A DNA stretch of 64,000 nt from JAYPHU01 sp038127535 (GCA_038127535.1 JAYPHU010000004.1:1-64000), one strand, 5' to 3'. Counted from the stretch's first letter, positions 9,022 to 17,638 are shown. The notes: generated by a model not told the origin, from the letters alone. Translations and numbers: made by a program.

Positions 9022-9549
9022 TTAAAACGCCTTCGAGCCGAGGAATTTCTGACTGAGGACAATCGCCGCAGACTGCGCGCCGGGCCACACCGCGCCGACG
9101 GCCGATGCGACCGCCTGCTCGAGCTCGTGCGGGTAATCGACCCGGAAGATATTCACCCCCATGAGCCGGAGGATTTCGTCGGTGGCTTCGCCCATCGGGT
9201 ACTGCCAAGGATTTTGTTCCCCATAGTCGCCGCGCATGGTGATCATCATTAGGATAGGAAAGCGTGCGCCCTTGGCCAGCGAAAGGATATTGGGACAGTT
9301 GCCGAGACCACTGGACTGCATACAGATCACGCCGCGCCCGCCGACAAGGTCCGCGCCGGCGCAAACCGCCACGCCCTCTTCCTCGCTGGTCAGCAGCACC
9401 ACACGGGTGTCGTTGCTCTCCTCCGCTAGGCCGATCAGCCGATCATTGCCCGCGTCCGGGACATGGGTGAACAGGTCCACGCCCGCCTCTTTCAGCAGGG
9501 TAAAAAGTTCAACCGACCATTCTTCGTGACGATGCGGCTCGCTGGCCAT
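9022..9549 (-). CDS. ThDP-dependent decarboxylase, N-terminal (ComD-like) subunit
   Basis: A 175-residue pyrimidine-binding (PYR) domain like sulfopyruvate decarboxylase subunit alpha. The activating Glu is seen in TSEEEGVAVCAGADLVGG, followed by the conserved SSGLGNCPNILSLAK. It is the first gene of the minus-strand operon, ending two bases before the ComE-like start. The usual metabolic role of this pair is decarboxylation of sulfopyruvate to sulfoacetaldehyde (coenzyme M route or sulfonate catabolism) or of phosphonopyruvate. No coenzyme M or phosphonate genes are beside it, so the specific substrate is left open. The 120-base gap to the divergent tcuA-like gene should hold both promoters. 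Confidence 0.85.
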   Translation of the reverse strand: MASEPHRHEEWSVELFTLLKEAGVDLFTHVPDAGNDRLIGLAEESNDTRVVLLTSEEEGVAVCAGADLVGGRGVICMQSSGLGNCPNILSLAKGARFPILMMITMRGDYGEQNPWQYPMGEATDEILRLMGVNIFRVDYPHELEQAVASAVGAVWPGAQSAAIVLSQKFLGSKAF

Positions 9550-9669
9550 CTGCGCTCTCCAAAGTAGCGCGACAAAGTATGGGCGCGGGTCAGGTTCTTC
9601 AAGACATCAATTTCGGTATGGAGGCAACAAGGGTTTGAAATTGCTGGTCGATTGTGGGACCAAGAAGAC

Positions 9670-11067
9670 ATGAGCGAACACGGTCCCCACTATGACATTC
9701 TGGTGGTCGGCGGCGGCCAGGCCGGTCTGACCGCGGCCATCACGGCGGCCGAAGCCGGGGCCAAAGTGTGCGTGGTCGAAGCCGCGCCGAAAAGCCACCG
9801 GGGCGGCAATACGCGCCACACCAGAAACCTGCGCGCCATGCACGAGGCGCCGAACGACTATCTGATCGAGGCCTATCCGGAAGAGGAATATTGGGACGAT
9901 CTGATGCGGGTCACCAAGGGTGTGACCGACGAACACCTCGCCCGGATGACCATCCGCCTATCGTCGGAATGTGCCGGCTGGCTGGAAGAACGGGGCGTGA
10001 TTTTTCAGCCGGCCCTCAAGGGTACGCTGCACCTGGGCCGCACCAACGCCTTCTTCATGGGCGGCGGCAAGGCGCTGTTGAACGCCCTCTACCGCCGGGC
10101 GGAGTCCTTAGGCGTTGTCGTCTTTTATGACTCCCCGGTGACCGAGATCGTCATGACCGACGACCGGTTCGAAGAGGTGAAGATCGATCCCGACGCCGGG
10201 GGTGGCAGCTTCCGGGCCAAGGCGCTGGTCGTGTCGGCCGGCGGCTTTGAATCCAATTTCGACTGGCTGCGGGAGGCCTGGGGGCCTGCCGCTGACAACT
10301 TCCTGATCCGGGGCACGCCCTACAATATGGGCAAAGTCTTGAAGCTGCTGCACGAGAACGGCGCTAAGCAGATCGGCGATCCGACCCAGTGCCACGCCGT
10401 CGCCATTGACGGGCGCGCGCCCAAGTTCGACGGCGGGATCGTCAGCCGGGTGGACTGCGTCTCCCTCGGCATTGTGGTGAATGTGGAGGCCAAACGCTTC
10501 TATGACGAGGGCGAGGATTTCTGGCCCAAGCGCTACGCCATTTGGGGCCGGCTTGTGGCGGGCCAGCCCAATCAGCTCGGCTACTGCATCATCGACGCCA
10601 AAAGCATGGGCAAGTTCATGCCCACCGTGTTCCCCGCAATCCAGGCAGACACCATGGGCGAGCTGGCGGCCAAGATCGAGCTTGACGCGGCAACCCTCGA
10701 GAAAACCGTGAGCGAGTTCAACGCCGCCGTGAAACCGGGTTCTTTCGATCACATGGTGCTCGACGATTGTCATACCGAAGGCTTGGAGATCAACAAATCC
10801 CACTGGGCCCGCGACATCGTAGAACCGCCATTCAGCGCCTATCCGTTGCGGCCTGGCATCACCTTTACCTATCTGGGCGTCGGTGTGAACGACAAGGCCC
10901 AGATGCTGATGGCCGACGACACGCCGTCTGCCAACGTGTTCGCCGCCGGCGAGATTATGGCCGGCAATGTGCTGGGCCAGGGTTATCTGGGCGGCATCGG
11001 CATGACCATCGGCAACGTCTTTGGGCGTATTGCCGGAAAGGAGGCGGCGAACTTTGTCCGCAACTGA
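9670..11067 (+). CDS. tcuA: FAD-dependent tricarballylate dehydrogenase-like protein
   Basis: A 465-residue flavoprotein of the fumarate reductase/succinate dehydrogenase family matching TcuA. It has the dinucleotide motif VVGGGQAGLTAAITAAEAG near the N-terminus, the GGNTRHTRNLR segment, and a C-terminal FAD-binding portion (AGEIMAGNVLGQGYLGG). TcuA oxidises tricarballylate to cis-aconitate and passes electrons to TcuB. The ATG at 9670 gives the MSEHGPHYDILVVGG N-terminus. It overlaps the tcuB-like gene, consistent with coupled translation. No tcuC-type transporter or tcuR regulator is adjacent, so an alternative tricarboxylate or dicarboxylate substrate should be considered. Confidence 0.88.
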   Translation: MSEHGPHYDILVVGGGQAGLTAAITAAEAGAKVCVVEAAPKSHRGGNTRHTRNLRAMHEAPNDYLIEAYPEEEYWDDLMRVTKGVTDEHLARMTIRLSSECAGWLEERGVIFQPALKGTLHLGRTNAFFMGGGKALLNALYRRAESLGVVVFYDSPVTEIVMTDDRFEEVKIDPDAGGGSFRAKALVVSAGGFESNFDWLREAWGPAADNFLIRGTPYNMGKVLKLLHENGAKQIGDPTQCHAVAIDGRAPKFDGGIVSRVDCVSLGIVVNVEAKRFYDEGEDFWPKRYAIWGRLVAGQPNQLGYCIIDAKSMGKFMPTVFPAIQADTMGELAAKIELDAATLEKTVSEFNAAVKPGSFDHMVLDDCHTEGLEINKSHWARDIVEPPFSAYPLRPGITFTYLGVGVNDKAQMLMADDTPSANVFAAGEIMAGNVLGQGYLGGIGMTIGNVFGRIAGKEAANFVRN

Positions 11068-12169
11068 CAGCTATACCGAGGCCGAGCGGATCATGAAGAT
11101 CTGCAACGCCTGCCGTTACTGCGAAGGGCACTGCGCGGTCTTCCCCGCCATGACCCTGCGCCTGGAATTCGACAAGGCCGACCTGACCTACCTGGCCAAT
11201 CTGTGCCACGGCTGTCAGGCCTGTTTCCACCATTGCCAGTATTCGGAGCCTCACGAGTTCGACGTGAACGTGCCCCGGACCTTCGCCGAAATCCGCCGCG
11301 ACAGTTACGCAAACGCCGCTTGGCCCGGCTTCATGAAGGCCGCCTTCCGCAAGAACGGGTTTTGGACTGTGCTGGTCCTGATCTTTGCCATTGCCGCGTT
11401 CATGATCGGGGTGATGGCCGGAAACGCCACCGGCCTGTTCGGCGCACACGAGAACAAGTTCTACGGCGTCATCTCTCACAATACGATGATGTGGGTGTTC
11501 CTCGCCGTCTCCGCCTTTGTGGCCCTGGCGCTTATTCTCGGCATGGCGAGCTTCTGGCGATCCATCGGCCTGCCCCTCCCCGTGGGTGCGCACGCCCGCT
11601 CCGTCGCCAAGGCGTTGCACGATGCGTTTACGCTCAAATACCTGGATGGCGGCGGGGACGGCTGCACATACCCGGATGAGTCCCCTAACATGCTGCGCCG
11701 CCGGTTCCACCACCTGACCTTTTACGGGTTCCTACTGTGCTTCGCGGCGACGTGCGTGGCGACCTACTACCACTTCGCCCTGGACCGCCCGGCGCCTTAC
11801 GAGCTGTTCAGCCTGCCGAAGCTCTTGGGCATTGTCGGCGGGATCGGCCTGCTAATCGGCCCGGCCGGACTGATCTGGCTGAAGTCCAAGGCGGAGAAAA
11901 CGCCGCAGGACGCCGCCTCCACACCCATGGACCTGGCGTTTCTCTGGATGCTGTTCCTCACCAGCCTCACCGGCATGGCGCTCTATATCCTGGGCGGCAC
12001 GGAAGTCGTCGGGCTCATGCTGGTGATCCACCTGGGCGCGGTGCTGGGCCTATTCCTGACCATGCCCTACGGCAAGTTCGTGCACGGTCTCTACCGGGTC
12101 ATCACCCTAATCGCTCACGCCAGGGAACAGCAGCTGGATCAAAAGCTGGCGGGAACCACACAAGAATAA
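11054..12169 (+). CDS. tcuB: TcuB-like Fe-S membrane electron carrier
   Basis: About 371 residues. The N-terminal part carries two cysteine clusters, CNACRYCEGHC and CHGCQACFHHC, typical of a 4Fe-4S ferredoxin domain. The rest has about six membrane segments with histidines suited to haem b. TcuB reoxidises the FAD of TcuA and delivers electrons to the membrane chain. The preferred start is TTG at 11054, preceded by the strong AAAGGAGG at 11037-11044 and overlapping the end of tcuA by 14 bases; an ATG at 11021 lies upstream of that ribosome site and would add an implausible arginine-rich leader. Confidence 0.88.
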   Translation: MSATDSYTEAERIMKICNACRYCEGHCAVFPAMTLRLEFDKADLTYLANLCHGCQACFHHCQYSEPHEFDVNVPRTFAEIRRDSYANAAWPGFMKAAFRKNGFWTVLVLIFAIAAFMIGVMAGNATGLFGAHENKFYGVISHNTMMWVFLAVSAFVALALILGMASFWRSIGLPLPVGAHARSVAKALHDAFTLKYLDGGGDGCTYPDESPNMLRRRFHHLTFYGFLLCFAATCVATYYHFALDRPAPYELFSLPKLLGIVGGIGLLIGPAGLIWLKSKAEKTPQDAASTPMDLAFLWMLFLTSLTGMALYILGGTEVVGLMLVIHLGAVLGLFLTMPYGKFVHGLYRVITLIAHAREQQLDQKLAGTTQE

Positions 12170-12179
12170 GGGATGCCCC

Positions 12180-12833
12180 ATGACCGACCTTGCCTATGAC
12201 CTGAGACTATACCGGGACCGGTTTGCCGCCGGGGCCACAGGCTCGCCTGGCTATGACACCGCGGTCACGCTGATCTATGTCATCGAGGGCAGCGTCAGCG
12301 CGGACGGCAGCCGGCTCTCCGGCGGCGAGGGCGCACGCGTCCAAGACCCGGCCTCGGTCAGCCTTTCCGGCGAGGCTACAGAACTGATCCGCTGGGAGAT
12401 CACCCCGGTGGGCGGCGCGGCCGAGCTGGCGGCACATGCCGATGACAGTCGGCTGTTGCTGTCCAAGCCCATCACCCTGCCCAGCGCGAATTTCGGGCTG
12501 CGCATGGATACGGTCACCTTCCCGCCCGGCACCCGCGCCTACCGCCACATCCATGCGGCGGCGGGCATTCGCTATTTGCTGACGGGCTCGTTAGAAATCA
12601 ACTCGGATCACAGCATTGATCTGATGCTGGCCGGCCGGCCCTGGTTCGAAGGCATCGAAGACCCGGTCCTCGCCATCGCGGATTTGGAAGTGAAAAGCCA
12701 ATTCGCCCGGGTGTTGGTTCTGCCGGAGGAGTATCTGGGCAAGCTGACCATCACCTATATCGATCCGGCCGATGACGACAAACCCCGCGAGCAGATCAAC
12801 AAGCGCCTAGTCGACGAAGCGGCGAGCGTTTAA
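12180..12833 (+). CDS. Cupin-like protein in the tcu operon
   Basis: A 217-residue protein with two cupin-type halves: a weak first one (VTLIYVIEGSV) and a clearer second one (TRAYRHIHAAAGIRYLLTGS), which contains histidines able to bind a metal. It starts 10 bases after tcuB and is presumably part of the same transcript. Its role may be an isomerase, a sensor or a metal-binding accessory protein for tricarboxylate use; I do not recognise a specific function. Its 3' end overlaps the convergent Fe-S gene by 4 bases. Confidence 0.75.
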   Translation: MTDLAYDLRLYRDRFAAGATGSPGYDTAVTLIYVIEGSVSADGSRLSGGEGARVQDPASVSLSGEATELIRWEITPVGGAAELAAHADDSRLLLSKPITLPSANFGLRMDTVTFPPGTRAYRHIHAAAGIRYLLTGSLEINSDHSIDLMLAGRPWFEGIEDPVLAIADLEVKSQFARVLVLPEEYLGKLTITYIDPADDDKPREQINKRLVDEAASV

Positions 12834-13684
12834 CCGCCCCTCGCCACCATCGTGTGGACGCCGGTGTAGACGCTGTCGGCGAGGTCGATTTTCAAATCTA
12901 GTGTCTGATGATCCGGATGCAGGATTTCCACATCATAGGTCCCGCTGTCCGGGTCCAGCTTGTCGAGCTTGAACTCCCCGAACGCATCGGTCACCGTCTC
13001 GCCGACCTTGGCCCCATCTTTGTGGACAATGACGATGGCACCTTCCAGGCAATCCTCGACCCCGTCTTTTTCGGTCACTGCCGTGCCGGCGATGAAGCAT
13101 TTGCTGTAGAGGTGCAGGTTCTTGTAGAGGACCCTCGGCTTGGTGCCGTGTTCCGGATGAAGTTCTTCCAGGGAATGTTCGGCAATGACCTTCTCCCGAT
13201 CCGAATCCTCAATCAAGATGGATTTCAGCGCGCCAGTCGGGCACGCCTGAACACATCGCGGTTCTTTCCAGCCCCGATCCAAAAGATGAGCATCAAACGG
13301 CCAGGCCTGAGGCACATCTTTTTCGTCGTTCCACCAGATGGCGCCATAGGGGCAGGCATCGACAAGCTGTTTTTGGCCCTTGGCCCTCTCCGGATCGATG
13401 ATGACGATGCCGTCGTCCCGCTTGGTGATCGCGTTTTTCTCGGCCGCCTTGATGCAGGGCGCGTCGTCGCAGTGCATGCAGGTGGTCGGCACATAGGCGA
13501 CATCGACGATGGGTTCCGCGCCCCGTTCTTTCTTCTTGATGTCGATCCAGTGATGGCCGTGCAGCGGCATTTCTTCGGTGTAGCCGTCGTGTTTGTTGCC
13601 GGCGTATTCATCCGCCACGCTCAGGAAGCAGTTGTTGCTGTTGTGGCAGCGCGCTACATCGACGATGAGGTTCCACTTTTTCAT
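12830..13684 (-). CDS. Fe-S subunit of pyrogallol transhydroxylase/resorcinol hydroxylase-like molybdoenzyme
   Basis: A 284-residue electron-transfer subunit. The first about 190 residues hold ferredoxin-type clusters (CHNSNNC, CMHCDDAPC, CPYGAIWW, CVQACPTGAL). The last about 85 residues form a beta-rich prealbumin/carboxypeptidase-regulatory-like domain (VIVHKDGAKVGETVTDAFGE). This domain order is that of the small subunit of Pelobacter pyrogallol-phloroglucinol transhydroxylase and of Azoarcus resorcinol hydroxylase. It starts 17 bases after the large-subunit stop and must be co-expressed with it. No Tat or Sec signal is visible, fitting a cytoplasmic enzyme. Confidence 0.85.
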   Translation of the reverse strand: MKKWNLIVDVARCHNSNNCFLSVADEYAGNKHDGYTEEMPLHGHHWIDIKKKERGAEPIVDVAYVPTTCMHCDDAPCIKAAEKNAITKRDDGIVIIDPERAKGQKQLVDACPYGAIWWNDEKDVPQAWPFDAHLLDRGWKEPRCVQACPTGALKSILIEDSDREKVIAEHSLEELHPEHGTKPRVLYKNLHLYSKCFIAGTAVTEKDGVEDCLEGAIVIVHKDGAKVGETVTDAFGEFKLDKLDPDSGTYDVEILHPDHQTLDLKIDLADSVYTGVHTMVARGG

Positions 13685-13701
13685 TTGTCTGCCTCCCCGA
13701 A

Positions 13702-16700
13702 CTACATTACGGACGCAACGATTGCGGCATCTTGTTCGGCAGCGGGCGGCTCCTCCGCCTCGCCGCTGGATTTAGAACCGATCTCCGAACCCCCGTCCCA
13801 CAGCGCCACCTCGATCAGGCAGGAGTTATACGCCGCCGAGTGGGTCTTGAGAGATTGGGTCCGCTTAGGTGTCAGGTTGTTGATGCAGCCGCCCCGGTCC
13901 GCCGAATAGCCGGGCTTGCCGACTGGGTCATAAACGGCGGAGGCTTGGCGGGAATGCACCATGCCCGGCCGCACCCGGTGAGTGAGCTGGGCCGCGCAGA
14001 TCACCGCCCCCCGGTCGTTGTAGAGCTTGATCAGGTCGTTTTCCTTGATCCCCCGCGCCGAAGCATCCGCCGGGTTCAACCGCGCGATCCAATAGTAATA
14101 CCCGTCGATCAGCACCCGGTGGTCCTTGATGTCGTTGAGGTAGCTGTCTTTGCCGTCGCCCTTGGTGTGGAAGCTATAGCGCGAGTGCGGCGAGAACAGC
14201 TGCAGCGGATACTTCGCGAACAGGTCGGACGTATGAATGCCCTCCCACGCCGGAATGTATTTGTTGAGCGGCGGGCGTTCCGGATCCTGACCGTAACGCT
14301 TGAGGCTGGAACTCTCGAACTCGATCTTGCCCGACTGGGTCTGCAACCCTTCCAGGAAGTCTTCGCCGTAGGAGCCCGGCAGCGGCTGCGGTTCGGGCAC
14401 GTCTTTCTTCCGGCCCTCCGCAAACCATCGGTAGGAAACCGGCGGGCGGGTTTTCTCCGGCTCCGGCGGTACCACGAAATAGCCCTTTTTCAGGAACTTC
14501 TCCCAGCTGATGTGCTTGGGCAGATCGGACGCGTCGAACACCCGCTTCACCCAGTCGAGCTCGGTTAGGCCTTCGTTAAAATACGCGCCATGTCCAAGGC
14601 GCTTGCACACTTCGTGGAAGATCTGGAAGTCGGACTTGGACTCGCCCAGCGGTTCGTGCGCCGGATGCTGAATGCCGATCACCCGGTGGTTCAATTGCCC
14701 CACCCAGTCGTAGCCGTAGCCGCCGGGATTGGCCCATTCGCCGATATCCCAGCGCTCGAAATTGGTGCAGGCCGGCAGGATCACGTCGGCGAACTGCACT
14801 TCGCCCTCGTCCCAAATGGCCTGCGCGACCACGAACTCGAGATTTTCCGATTGGTACATTTTGACGTAGCGGTTGCTGTCCGGCTGGGTGCCGATATAGC
14901 TGCTGCCGTACTTGTACATCATCTTAATCTCGGAATGGCCCGGCGCCGGATAGCGGACCGGGAAGAACTGCCCCTCGATCGAACGAATATCGATGGGATA
15001 ACCCTCGGCCTCCCCGTCCATGATGGCTTCCGCCATCTTGAGGCGCGGCACCGCCTGCAGGTTCGGGTTCATGCTGATCAGGTGCGGCATGCGCTGATAG
15101 AGATTGATCGCATTGGCGGAGTTCTGCAGATCGCCGGAGAACCCACCTTCCGCATAGCCGGGGAAGAAGAAGTTGTAATCAATCGGCGCACCGAACTGCA
15201 GATTACCGAAGTTAATCCCTTCCTTGCCCAGGCCCTGCATTGCCAAGAGGCAAATCATCGACCGGGCCCATTGCGCGCCGGTGGCGGACCGGCACGCGCC
15301 GCCAAGCGTCGTGCCCATACTGCCCGCGCCCAAGTAGGTTTTCTTCGTACCCCATTTACGAGCCAGCGCCCGGATATCGCGGGCCGGCACGCCGGTTTCC
15401 TCCGCCGCCCATTCCGGCGTGCGGGCCACACCCTCTTCGTCTTCGCCCAGGATATATTCTTTCCACTTGTCAAAGCCGGTGGTCCGGGTCTCCACATACT
15501 CTTTGTCGTAGAGGTTCTCGGTGATCCAGACGTAGGTGATCGCTTGAGCCAGCGCCGGGCTCGTCGATGGCCGGGGCGCCATCCACTTACCGCCCAGGAA
15601 CGCCGCCGTCTCGTTCAAGTACGGATCAATGTGGATCATTTCGATCCCCAGCTCCTGCGCCCATTGCCGGCGGATTGTGCCCTCGAAGGAGCCATAGACG
15701 CCGTTGGTCACCTCCGGATCACTAGCCCAGAACACGATCAGCTCGGCTTCCTGCAAACAGTCTTCCACCTGGCCGTAAATTTCCGCCGCGCCGTTGCGCA
15801 TGGAATGGCCGTAGTGATGCATGGCGCCCCAGTACCAGCCTTCCCAGCTATCGGGATTCAGCATGGTCTGCGAGGCGCCGATGATATTGGTGAAGCGGTT
15901 ATAGGCACTGATGTAATAGCCCACATTGCCCCAGGTATGGTGAGACGAGCGCGCTGCCAGGATCGCACCGGGACCATAAGTCCGATTGACCCGTTTGATC
16001 TCCGCCTCGACGATGTCCAGTGCTTTTTCCCAGGAAATCCGTTCGTAGCCGGACGTCCCCCGGTTTTGCGGATTGCGTTCCCCGTTCGGATCGAAATCCA
16101 CTCGCTTCATCGGATAAAGATTACGCTTGCTGGAATAGACCAAGGATTTGGACGCCAGCCCGTGGGGTGAAATCGTGGTCTTGCGGGGCGGGGTGAATTT
16201 CTTGCCCCGGGCTTCGATGGTCCACGTGCCCGGATCGTCATCATCGAAGTCGATGGGCGTCATGCGGACGATTTTGCCGTCCTTCACATAGACAAAGACC
16301 GGTCCGCCGTTGGTGTTGTTGGCATAGCGGACTTCGCCGTTGCCCACATCGGTGCCCCAGGACCAGCTCATCCGGCGGGACATGTGCACCGTCTCGGTGA
16401 ACCAGCCGGTCAGATCGTCCGGCCCCATCATCAGGATGTTGAAATTCTTGATGGCGTCGATCTGCGCCTGATAATCCAGCTTGGGCTTCAACAATTGGAG
16501 GGCTATGAACTCGTTCTTGAACGAGATCAGCATGTCCGCATCGGGATTTACGCCCGATGTAGAGGTGACTTTGCCGTCCTGAAACTTGAAACAACGACCG
16601 ATGGAGTCATCCGCCAGTTTAAACTGAACGGTAAAATTCCGTTCTTTAAGGCGCTCGGCAAACTTCGGATACCGCCACGCCGTGATCCGGAAAACCCATT

Positions 16701-16731
16701 GAAGCGCATAAAGAATAAATGAAAGCCGCAT
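13702..16731 (-). CDS. Molybdopterin oxidoreductase large subunit, transhydroxylase-like, with N-terminal SCP2-like domain
   Basis: A 1009-residue DMSO-reductase superfamily catalytic subunit. Residues about 130-980 resemble the large subunit of pyrogallol transhydroxylase/resorcinol hydroxylase. There is no N-terminal Cys motif for a 4Fe-4S cluster, as in that family, and the likely molybdenum-ligand Ser is S295 in NPDSWEGWYW. The C-terminal molybdopterin-dinucleotide domain is about 860-980. Unusually, residues about 20-120 look like a sterol-carrier SCP2 domain (QFKLADDSIGRCFKFQDGKV), making the protein longer than the known enzymes, whose large subunits are about 870 residues. The reaction would be hydroxylation or hydroxyl transfer on a polyphenol. 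The start is ATG 16731, with a first hydrophobic stretch at residues 3-18. Confidence 0.85.
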   Translation of the reverse strand: MRLSFILYALQWVFRITAWRYPKFAERLKERNFTVQFKLADDSIGRCFKFQDGKVTSTSGVNPDADMLISFKNEFIALQLLKPKLDYQAQIDAIKNFNILMMGPDDLTGWFTETVHMSRRMSWSWGTDVGNGEVRYANNTNGGPVFVYVKDGKIVRMTPIDFDDDDPGTWTIEARGKKFTPPRKTTISPHGLASKSLVYSSKRNLYPMKRVDFDPNGERNPQNRGTSGYERISWEKALDIVEAEIKRVNRTYGPGAILAARSSHHTWGNVGYYISAYNRFTNIIGASQTMLNPDSWEGWYWGAMHHYGHSMRNGAAEIYGQVEDCLQEAELIVFWASDPEVTNGVYGSFEGTIRRQWAQELGIEMIHIDPYLNETAAFLGGKWMAPRPSTSPALAQAITYVWITENLYDKEYVETRTTGFDKWKEYILGEDEEGVARTPEWAAEETGVPARDIRALARKWGTKKTYLGAGSMGTTLGGACRSATGAQWARSMICLLAMQGLGKEGINFGNLQFGAPIDYNFFFPGYAEGGFSGDLQNSANAINLYQRMPHLISMNPNLQAVPRLKMAEAIMDGEAEGYPIDIRSIEGQFFPVRYPAPGHSEIKMMYKYGSSYIGTQPDSNRYVKMYQSENLEFVVAQAIWDEGEVQFADVILPACTNFERWDIGEWANPGGYGYDWVGQLNHRVIGIQHPAHEPLGESKSDFQIFHEVCKRLGHGAYFNEGLTELDWVKRVFDASDLPKHISWEKFLKKGYFVVPPEPEKTRPPVSYRWFAEGRKKDVPEPQPLPGSYGEDFLEGLQTQSGKIEFESSSLKRYGQDPERPPLNKYIPAWEGIHTSDLFAKYPLQLFSPHSRYSFHTKGDGKDSYLNDIKDHRVLIDGYYYWIARLNPADASARGIKENDLIKLYNDRGAVICAAQLTHRVRPGMVHSRQASAVYDPVGKPGYSADRGGCINNLTPKRTQSLKTHSAAYNSCLIEVALWDGGSEIGSKSSGEAEEPPAAEQDAAIVASVM

Positions 16732-16804
16732 GATAACCGACCCACTCTAAATTCATTAACTTATCCCATTGTCATATCACCCCGGCTTCCATCCGTCGAC
16801 GCCG

Positions 16805-16831
16805 GGCAAAAAAATTTCCGGCTAGCGGAAA
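16805..16831 (-). terminator. Intrinsic terminator after the pcaC-like gene
   Basis: Read on the minus strand, an inverted repeat TTTCCG / CGGAAA with a 5-base loop is followed directly by a run of seven T. It sits just past the stop of the PcaC-like gene and separates it from the transhydroxylase operon. Confidence 0.7.
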
Positions 16832-16841
16832 CGGCGGGCGT

Positions 16842-17228
16842 TTAGATTTCCCCCATTTCCGTCAACACCTCGTTGGCCCAGCTAAAGGCCGAGACGGCCG
16901 CCGGAATGCCGGCATAAACCGAGGCATGGATGATGACTTCTTTGATGTCGTCCGGGGTCAGACCGTTGTTGATCGCGCCTTTGACATGCAGCTTGAACTC
17001 GTCCACCCGATTGAGGGCGATCAGGATCGACAGCGTCAGTCGGCTCCGCATTTGTTTGTCCAAATTGGGCCGGGTCCAGACATCGCCCCAAGCGAACTTG
17101 GTCATGATATCCAGGAAGTCTTCGTTGAAGGCGTTCCGGTTTTTGTCCGACCGGTCCACATGGGCGTCGCCCAAAACTTCACGCCGCCGCGCCCGTCCGG
17201 CCTCCAGACTGTCTTTTTTATCGGTCAT
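16842..17228 (-). CDS. PcaC-like carboxymuconolactone decarboxylase family protein
   Basis: A 128-residue protein matching 4-carboxymuconolactone decarboxylase (PcaC) in length and layout, with REVLGDAHVDRS near the start, then GDVWTRPNLDKQMRSRLTLS, then HVKGAINNGLTPDDIKEV and HASVYAGIPAAVSAF. PcaC acts in the ortho-cleavage (3-oxoadipate) branch, but no other ortho-cleavage genes are here; the neighbours are a 4,5-cleavage cluster and a molybdenum transhydroxylase. It may therefore decarboxylate a different lactone or ring product. A terminator follows it, so it is probably transcribed alone from the region near 17.25 kb. Confidence 0.85.
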   Translation of the reverse strand: MTDKKDSLEAGRARRREVLGDAHVDRSDKNRNAFNEDFLDIMTKFAWGDVWTRPNLDKQMRSRLTLSILIALNRVDEFKLHVKGAINNGLTPDDIKEVIIHASVYAGIPAAVSAFSWANEVLTEMGEI

Positions 17229-17394
17229 GGTTTACTCCCTTTTTGGTTGGGGCAATTGTCGAGTATAGGAGCGAATGCGGCAACCGGCTTGTGAGCTATG
17301 AAGCCCCCCTATTTCGGAGGAGATCGAGAAACGCTATGCGTTTCGACGGTGGAGGTGGTGCTCGGATTTCTTTGGCCCATCCTAATTTGCGTCG

Positions 17395-17426
17395 CCCCCG
17401 AGTTGGCGTAAGCCAATTCTCGGGGG
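17395..17426 (+). other. Stable stem-loop with GTAA loop
   Basis: CCCCCGAG pairs with CTCGGGGG, continued by TTGGC pairing with GCCAA, with a two-base bulge on one side and a GTAA loop. On the plus strand the loop is a GNRA-type tetraloop, suggesting a folded RNA. No T-run follows, so it is not an obvious terminator. Whether it is transcribed is unknown. Confidence 0.5.
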
Positions 17427-17557
17427 TCCATTCAACGGCAGCTATGGTCTCCCGACAACTACTGCGCAGATCGGGGGTGACGCTGGAATAGTATCCGTGG
17501 TCTGAGGCGAAAGCGCCTGATCTGGATGCCTTTTTGGTTGATTAGATGGGTCCACGG

Positions 17558-17599
17558 GTCATGCCCGGGTCAAGTCCGCGTGCAGGCTCGGGTATGACG
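17558..17599. repeat. Degenerate palindromic repeat
   Basis: Imperfect arms GTCATGCCCGGG and CTCGGGTATGAC surround a central spacer. This arrangement is the common dispersed palindrome of alphaproteobacterial intergenic DNA, usually present in many copies per genome. Only this copy is apparent in the window. Confidence 0.5.
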
Positions 17600-17600
17600 C

Positions 17601-17638
17601 ATAAAAAAAATAGAGGTGGCCGTAACTACCTCTATTTT
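17601..17638 (-). terminator. Intrinsic terminator of the lig operon
   Basis: A perfect 11-bp inverted repeat, AAAATAGAGGT and ACCTCTATTTT, at 17607-17617 and 17628-17638. Read on the minus strand it is followed by a run of eight T. It sits 25 bases past the ligC stop and ends the ligI-ligA-ligB-ligC transcript. Confidence 0.85.

Noticed and set aside
14590..16170. Long 526-codon plus-strand open frame
   Set aside because: It is antisense to the clear molybdopterin subunit gene; its translation is rich in His, Arg and Gly with no recognisable domain. Such shadows are common in GC-rich DNA.
16842..17228. Part of an ortho-cleavage (3-oxoadipate) pathway
   Set aside because: No pcaB, pcaD, pcaG or pcaH genes in the window; the local route is 4,5-cleavage.
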